A stretch of 64,000 nt of DNA from Taxillus chinensis (Eukaryota > Streptophyta > Magnoliopsida > Santalales > Loranthaceae): contig CM042088.1 of the NCBI GenBank assembly GCA_023512835.1, positions 5,262,078 through 5,326,077 of the forward strand, written 5' to 3'. Each line of letters starts with the position of its first letter. The first letter of the stretch is position 1. The translations under genes were made by a program, and so were the position numbers. The notes beneath the pieces are model-generated. The model had not been told where the DNA came from, did not search any database, and worked only from the letters and a program-made list of their open reading frames with translations. Shown one piece after another: positions 57,453 to 64,000 of the stretch.

Positions 57453-57517
57453 CTAAAGTTTGCATGGTCTTTCCAACCTAGGTTGTAAGTGTTGGAGTAT
57501 GGATTATAAGCTTGCTT
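57453..57517 (-). pseudogene. Old gypsy gag-protease gene, segment 2
   Basis: A 65-bp remnant. The minus strand reads NPYSNTYNLGWKDHANF, the familiar gag stretch (NPYSNTYNPGWRNHPNF in relatives). It lies between the Copia duplication (ctaaa) and the solo LTR duplication (tgctt). Confidence 0.8.
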
Positions 57518-59478
57518 TGTAATATCCTATATCAGGAAATATCATAAGATAACCGTATTTGGGGTTGAGGGTGTCATTTTGTGGTAATGGTTGGGAATAT
57601 AGTCGTTTTGACTACAATTGGGCCCTATTTGGGGTCAGTATGGCCTAGAGATATTATTATAATTTTTAGTGGTGAGTTAAGGGGTTAATAGGTTAATTTG
57701 GTTATTTGAGGATTTAAAAATGTTAATATTGAATGTAAATATGAATTTTTATTAATAAAGGGCTTTTTGGTATTTTATATTCTTTTAAGATAGGAATTTA
57801 GTACATTAAAAAATCTAGTATTATTAGGTTTCTCAATCAGTAAGAAATCAAAGCTAAATCAGACTCCTGTACACCTCTATAAATAGGGAGGCCAACTAGG
57901 GAGTGTTAGCTATTGTTTCTTCACGTATTCAGAGCCCTAGCCGTCCTTGGAGTAAGGGAGAGAGAAAAGAAGGTCATAGCTTGAAGTTTCCAGGCGTTCT
58001 TATGAGTGAAGTCTGTTGCACCGTGTTAGAGGTAGGTGTTTCTATCCTTCTTAATCTCTCCTAGGGTTCTATAACATTTGGGATTGGTATAGTTTTGGAA
58101 ATCAAACTTAGATCGAATGATTTTTCATGTAACTAAGATATGGTTCCTAAATAAAGATGTTTGATGTTCAAAGTTGATGTTGAGGATTTAAAAGTCATTT
58201 TAGGGTGAATTCCTCGTATATCGAAAGTAAATGAACACTTTAGTCGGTGAATAGTATTGGTCAGGTGAATAATATTACGGTAGGATGAAGCTAATTTTTA
58301 TACTCAAATCGGGTGAACAATAACGTGGTCGAATGATTTTTCTAATATTTTAATTGGTTATCTGATTTAAAACCCTTCGCAATGAAGTGTATTACAAGAA
58401 AATTGGACTTCTATAGAATTAGTTATGATTTTTCAAATTTGGGACAAAATATGCACTATTTTATTATCTTATTTTGCTTCTTTTAGTCTGTTATAGGGAA
58501 TTTCACCTCAAAACCTTTAGATAGAAACCCTAATAATTATTTGGGGATTGTAGTATGCCTTTTATTGTGATAATTGAGGTGCATATATTTATTCTTATGT
58601 TGAGAATATGTTCATAATGATTATATGCTGGTATGGTTATACTGCAGATGTTATGTGATGAGTGTTTAATGGTAAGACTTATTTGTTATGAAATAAATAT
58701 AATGACTCATGATATGATTGTTTAAGATGTTATTATGTTGTGGTACACATAAATGCTTAGTTATTTTGTCGCAGGCTTGATAAGCCAACAGTTTGGCATG
58801 CAAGTCTCTATCACTAAGATATGGCTTGATAAGCCAATAGTTTGGCCTACGAGCCTCTATCACTGCGGGATGGATGGTGAGTATGATTGTCAGTGTGGTG
58901 GCATGATGGATATGGTTGCCAATGTGGTGGTATGATAAATATGGGTGCCATGTGGCAGTTTGAATATTAGTTTGTATTGTGTACTGCATTAACATCTAAT
59001 CTCTCACTACACGCGCACATGAGTACAAAGCATGTAGCCTAGTAGTATATGGGTGGTGAGGAGTAGTAGTTCACCTATTGAGCGTTGTACTCACCCCTAC
59101 TTGTTAATTTGTTTTACAAGTGCTTATGGGAGCTAGTTGAATCAACGACAAAGCTGAGATTTTTATGTATATATAGACCCTAGTTTATTGTTATTTGTTT
59201 AATTGGTGTTTTATTCTCAGACATTAGTCTATGGATAGTTGTAATGAATGGTTTAATATTTGTGGAAAGATGATTTGATATTATAATATTTTAATATTGT
59301 TTGGATGACATTTGAAAAGTACTTTTATAACTTTAATGTATGATTGTATAGGAAATTGAGATAGCACCTGTGGTGAAGGTTTTTTTAGATGCTTGTCACC
59401 AACTCTTTGACCCTTCGGGTGCGAGCATGTGAAAAGTCATATGCTTGGTTTCAGCTCTCTAGAATCAGGGATGTGACA
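57518..59478 (+). mobile_element. Solo LTR of about 2 kb
   Basis: TGTAATATCCTATATCAGG to ATCAGGGATGTGACA, flanked by the exact duplication tgctt (57513-57517 and 59479-59483). No gag or pol lies inside and there is no second terminal copy. TATAAATA at 57878. Two tandem units of about 55 bp with cttgataagccaa.agtttgg lie at 58775-58870. The family is not identified beyond LTR type; strand is set by the TATA box. Confidence 0.78.
57878..57885 (+). promoter_or_regulatory. TATA box of the solo LTR
   Basis: TATAAATA in cctctataaatagggag; a transcription start would be near 57910. Confidence 0.55.
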
Positions 59479-59483
59479 TGCTT

Positions 59484-59780
59484 GTTTTTAGTGCCCACAT
59501 AATGGGCCCGTTCTTCAACTTTAGTTGAAAAGTTCAGTGTACTTTTTTCATAGGTACTTAATGGGCAGTTTGAGGGTGTATGTTCTCCTCCACACTTTTG
59601 GCAATTTTAGTTAATCTTAGCCACTGATTCTGTAGTTAATCTCTCTACTTGCTTGGTCTAGGCTTCAATTTGTGCATTTAGGTGGGTTGTCTTATTTACT
59701 TCATGCAACCCTGCAGCTTTTCTAGTGGTACACCTTCTCAAGATTTGAGATCTAAAATAGTTTTTAAGCTGTAAAGATTT
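59484..59780 (-). pseudogene. Old gypsy gag-protease gene, segment 1 (zinc knuckle)
   Basis: The minus strand reads TRKAAGLHEVNKTTHLNAQI near 59710, then TKQVERLTTE, the knuckle CQKCGGEHTPSNC (CX2CX3HX4C, as in Athila-type gag) and HYVGTKNKQAYNPYSN towards the next segment. It contains in-frame stops (EA*TKQ and IN*NCQ). Upstream gag is not recognised beyond about 59780. Confidence 0.8.
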
Positions 59781-61978
59781 ACCTGCCATACCTAGAAGAT
59801 ACGATTAATCATTGCCAAAAATAAAATGTTTCCAATTGAAGAAGTGACGCTCAAACTCTTATAAGTAAGATAGGGTTGCACCTATTGTAAAAGGGTGAAA
59901 CATAATATATTTAAAATTGGTTTTGTCAATCTGAACTAGGTAATGAGTCAAACAATTGATACCAGAGTTCTTCTACCTATCAAGTAGGGATCTAATTGTA
60001 AAGAACAATAGTAGTACATGTAAGAACAATATTAACCAAGTTTCAAGGTACACATTCAGTGTTGGCTCATACAACAATGCAACATACAAATGTTGGCTCA
60101 TGTGAATCTTCAGGATGAATTCATGTTTGAGATACTTTATGAAGGACCATTTCTTCCTTTGGGCACTACCACATATGAAAAGGAATATAGCAACTTAAAC
60201 AGGTAGAATAATATGATGCAAGGTCAAGTTGGGTTATAAGGTAAAAATTATTTTGCATCAATTTTTGGGTGAACACATTTTCCTTTATGTTTAAAATGAC
60301 AAATCCGCCAACGAGAATCTGAGACAAACTATGTTCTTTGTATATGAAGGAATCAGCAAACCAGGTAGAACAAGTGATTCAAGCTCAGGCGGGAGAATGA
60401 AACCATAAATATTTTGTATATCTCATGCAATTAAATACTTTTTATGGAATAATTGTGAAAGGATGATTTATAATTTAATGTCAAGGAGGTGTGCCATTAG
60501 ACCTAAATAATGTTGATCCTTTGTTGTCTAGTAAATGATCAATGAACATCTTAGAGATCTAGTTTCCTCCGGCGATTAGGGCATGATAGGTAGTTATAAA
60601 AAAAAGTTAAATTGAATAATGATATAACATATATTTTGGTTAATTTCTAAAGTAAATATTAATTTAATATTAAGATTATTCGGATTTTAATTTTCGGGCA
60701 AATTCGAACTCGGCACGTAGATTTTCAAAAATGATATGTACTGTGTAATTAAAATGAATAGCTGTGATTTACAAAATTCCGTAACATTACTAATGACGTT
60801 TTGCTATAATTATTTCCAAATCCCGTGGCCAGTGGCCGAAGAAATATACAAATCCCATCGTCAGTAGCTGCCGTTGTTGGAGATGCAGATCACGTCGCGA
60901 CTCCCGTCGCTAGTAGCCGCCGACGTCACAGATGCTAATGCTGTCGCTGGCATATTTACAGATCCCTCAACCCTCACTACAAATTCTGCCGTCTTTGGAA
61001 TGAAGTGGCTGAGATTGCAGTGACGACAGTGGGGACAGTTGGGCTCACGAGGATAAATTGTAACTCATCCTTTCTTTCTCAGGGGGGAAGCAAAAAGTAA
61101 AGCAGAAAAAAAAAAGGCTTTTTGACATGTTTTTGGAGAGTAGCAATTATTGTTATTTTTTCGTAAGATTGGCAAGTCCGGATCATTGGATAGAAATGCC
61201 ACTGCTTGAATCACTTGTTTATAAATCTGGGTTTCAAATTTTTTTAATAGGTACCATACAGCTTATGAAGCTTATATTAACTCTTCGACGGTTTTAGGAA
61301 TTTCGTTTTTATTGGGATTTTGACGTGCATATCCATATCCTCGAAGGAGTGCCTATTAGCCATGATCGAGATAGGCTCGTTATACGGGACTTACGGTACT
61401 TGGTGGTCGAATCTAATCGAGACTAGTTGATCATTTAGTTATTATATATAAATATAAGTGCGGAAAACAAAATTTAATTTCTTAGATAACATGAAGAGCA
61501 GAGCAAGGTACGATGGACGAGACCAGCGACAAAGTGGACTTTTGAACAACAAAGACAGCAAGGAACAAGCATGTTACTAAGGACAGAGCTGGTCCGGGAT
61601 AATTTTGGATACGCGAAGACCGCAAATTAAGGTACCTATATAACGAACAGCACTTAACAAAGAAACTTTATAGTAGTAATTATTTATTAGCGCGCATACG
61701 ACGTTTCATCAACAGCACGGCGCGGATGCGACGCTTCATCTTCCAGCCAGTTGTTCGTCTTCATAGCCCGCACCCCGTGCTGGAATTACATGCAGCGAAC
61801 TCCATCTACTTAACGCTGCACCCACATATATACCAATATAAAAACAATTTATTTTGTAAATTACCTCAATTATATGTAGGCCGACCTGTACGCCTATATC
61901 TTATTTTCAATTCTACTTTTTCTTAAAGCAAAATACAACACAATCACGTCAAATAATGTCTGTGTGTATGAAATATCC
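59781..61978. other. Intergenic, AT-rich, no recognised gene
   Basis: No ORF over 70 codons fits a family. A weak copia-like primer-site text (ttgataccagag) is at about 59957. A more GC-rich patch with short repeats of cgtcgctagtagccgccg type is at 60830-61000, and a repeat of gcgacgcttcatc is near 61700-61740. Nothing else is supported. Confidence 0.5.
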
Positions 61979-62437
61979 TCACGTCCTTAACTTATAATTA
62001 ATAACTCCCTCAGTGTATAATACACTGAAAGAGTGTGTTCGTGAGTACGTGAGAGAAACATGTCTGTGTGTCAAGGCAAAGGAGGCATACTTGGAGCAGT
62101 TAACATCGGGCTTGAAGTTTTCAGCATTAGAGAGTCTGCATGTGGCTGGGATGTTTTTGAGTTGATCTGGGGTCATGTTTTTTGCCAGCGGCATGAAGCA
62201 GTTGCATATGTCTTGGCGTTCTTTTGTCCCCGTGGCGGCTTTCTCCAGCGACTGTAGCACAGTGCAGCAGGCCTGAGTCGGCGCCGCGCCAGAAAGTAAC
62301 CCGCTGCATGGAAGCAGTTGGACCTTCATTTGGTTGCAGGTGGGGATCGACGCTTTGGCGATATGTGGCGCCACCACTGCCCACAGAAGCACCGCAGCAG
62401 CAGAGGCCACCTTAAAGATCAACCTCGGGGATGCCAT
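61979..62437 (-). CDS. Type-1 non-specific lipid transfer protein
   Basis: ATG at 62435-62437 (MASPRLIFKV) is preferred over the in-frame ATG at 62473 because it opens directly into a signal peptide (ASAAAVLLWAVVAP, cleavage near AKA-S). The mature part has all eight cysteines, spaced C-X9-C-X12-CC-X19-CXC-X19-C-X13-C, the type-1 nsLTP pattern. It would be a small secreted protein that binds lipids in the cell wall or cuticle. After the eighth Cys the ORF runs 40 unusual residues. A GT donor (CCAA/GTATG, exon end at 62091) sits just after that Cys, where type-1 genes often have an intron, so the tail is probably intron read-through and a short last exon lies at lower coordinates. The only ordinary host gene seen. 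Confidence 0.85.
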   Translation of the reverse strand: MASPRLIFKVASAAAVLLWAVVAPHIAKASIPTCNQMKVQLLPCSGLLSGAAPTQACCTVLQSLEKAATGTKERQDICNCFMPLAKNMTPDQLKNIPATCRLSNAENFKPDVNCSKYASFALTHRHVSLTYSRTHSFSVLYTEGVINYKLRT

Positions 62438-62520
62438 ATATATATGATATGCTCTAAGTAGTTTAAAGGACACTTGTCTCGCTCACTTGCTTGCGCTCTC
62501 TCTCTCTCTAGTGTGAGGAT
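62438..62520 (-). promoter_or_regulatory. nsLTP 5' untranslated leader
   Basis: About 80 bases between the expected start site and the ATG, with a GA/CT dinucleotide run at 62493-62513, common in plant leaders. An in-frame upstream ATG at 62473 without a stop could extend the protein by 12 residues. Confidence 0.5.
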
Positions 62521-62550
62521 GGATGGATGGCTATGCAAGGGATGCTCTGG

Positions 62551-62558
62551 TTTTTATA
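62551..62558 (-). promoter_or_regulatory. nsLTP TATA box
   Basis: The minus strand reads gctataaaaacc, about 115 bases before the ATG and 30 before the proposed transcription start. Together with the intact frame this suggests a working promoter. Confidence 0.65.
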
Positions 62559-62699
62559 GCAGACAATTCATGATTGCGTGACTTTAAGACTTTATTTTAA
62601 TCTCTACTTTTTTGAAAACGATCATATAAATGGTAGTATGTTGACAAATTTGAACGTCTGTTGAAACTGTTGTATTCAGACTGGTTTGATTCAACCGCC

Positions 62700-62732
<33 letters not shown>

Positions 62733-64000
62733 CTAATACAAAATTTTTGTTTCAGACTCTTTTATGTTGGTATATTATAATAAAAAATTCTCAATTTTGG
62801 GACTTTTTTATTCGGATCTTATGTTGTGAGTATGCATAATGCATTTCGACGACTGTTATTTCAGCAGGATGGGACATTGACTCGGTCAAAGGACTGATAG
62901 TCGGGTTATTGATTCAAAAGTAGAAAAAATATTTAAATATCATAATACATTAAAAAAGTATTTCGTTAATATATTAAAAATACTTTTCTAAAATATTATT
63001 ATTTATTTTCAAACATGTATATTTAATATAAATTATTAATAAATTTATAATAAATGATAGTCCGATAAGATTAGAAAAATATTTAAATAAATATTAATAT
63101 ATTAATTTTAATTAAAATTATATTATAAAATAAGGTAATATATCATTTTATTATTACTTTTAAATTGTTTAGTTCCATTAAATCTGGCTGGGTTGTTTAG
63201 GTCACAAAGAGCCGTTCAATTTGATTGGGTTTCTCTATTTTTTTAAAACGTTCTAACTAGAAATTCAGACAGGTTAAGTGCTTGAATCACCGATTCACTA
63301 GTCGGCAATTCGATGGTTTAAAATATCCAACAATATATTTGTTACATTATGGGGGTGAATGTCAGTTATTTTAAAAAAATAATTAATTTATCTACATAAT
63401 TTTCTAACAAAAGTATTAAAAGAACAGAAAGAAGAAATTGAAACACATGAATTTATAGTGGTTTGACAAGACAATGTATTGTCTGTCATTATGTGTATAT
63501 TTGCGCCCAGGGACGAATCCAGAAATTCTAATTAAGGGAGGCTGAGATATAACATTAATATTTGCGATATATAAAAAGCTATGGGAAAAAAGTATATACT
63601 GCTATTCACTGTCCTAGTTCATTGGATATAGAAAGTCAATTTTTATCTGTGATGTTATTTTTGGGCTAATGTTAGAGTTTGTTATTTTTAATGTAACATT
63701 AGAAAATATGAAGTTATGTTTTTTAATTTGGAACAAATAATGATTTGAAATGTGACTTGATTTGAAGCGTTACTTTTCCAAACAAATCCCTATTTTTGGA
63801 TTGAAACTCAGCATGTGAAATAACATAATTGAATTTTCAAGTAAGAAAAGTCATAATTAACTTCATGTAACTATGTACCTCACCAAAGAGTTGAACTAAT
63901 TCCTCTTTCTCTTTGTTTTACTATCAATTGACATTTGTTCTAACATAAGTTTTCTCACTTTCAGGCATTCTCTACAACTTTTGATAATCGTTGTGCGTTG
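62559..64000. other. AT-rich upstream region, no gene
   Basis: Upstream of the nsLTP gene. Contains a (TAA)n microsatellite at about 62701-62730 and long AT-rich text (62920-63180). No ORF or recognised element end is seen. Confidence 0.55.

Noticed and set aside
59945..59990. Copia-like primer site text (ttgataccagag) suggesting another element start
   Set aside because: No LTR end is visible beside it and no gag follows in any frame; too weak to call.

Overview
The window is plant nuclear DNA, almost entirely nested LTR retrotransposons. The evidence is tRNA-type primer binding sites, Ty3/gypsy and Ty1/copia polyproteins, Athila- and Ogre/Tat-type internal regions, and one ordinary plant gene at the right end: a type-1 non-specific lipid transfer protein on the minus strand, about 62.0-62.5 kb. 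The species cannot be named from this. AT-richness and gene structure fit a seed plant.

Left block (1-23876): a plus-strand Athila-like element with an LTR at 397-2105, a decayed gag/pol and a 3' LTR at 22345-23876. Bases 1-396 are the 3' end of another Athila unit, so the first LTR is shared in a tandem arrangement. The pol gene is split by a 3.8 kb solo LTR (4080-7910, duplication ttatg) and a full Copia element (8358-16850, duplication gcaaa). This block abuts, and probably inserted into, the 3' LTR of a minus-strand Ogre/Tat element (23877-33125) that has gag but no recognisable pol. At 33126-35184, two diverged direct repeats of 'tcttcgac'-type sequence flank a broken Copia integrase.

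Right block (35185-about 59780): an old minus-strand gypsy gag-protease gene has been split three times: by a complete minus-strand Athila-like element (35865-49224, duplication atatg), a chimeric Copia element (49471-57452, duplication ctaaa) and a 1.96 kb solo LTR (57518-59478, duplication tgctt). Removing the three restores the order of the gag-protease gene. From 59.8 to 64 kb there is AT-rich intergenic DNA plus the lipid transfer protein gene.

Most notable: (1) both Athila-like elements carry, in the env position, a long ORF with an N-terminal plant-transposon-type domain, a low-complexity linker and a C-terminal Ulp1/C48 SUMO-protease-like domain with recognisable His-Asp-Gln-Cys residues. 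(2) The chimeric Copia element lacks integrase, RT and RNase H and carries an ORF of the same architecture in their place. (3) LTRs of unrelated families share sequence: a G-box-rich inverted module is common to Copia and Athila LTRs, and a repeated CGGAGTAAGG motif is common to the chimeric Copia and Ogre LTRs. All element genes contain stops or frameshifts. No element here looks autonomous.
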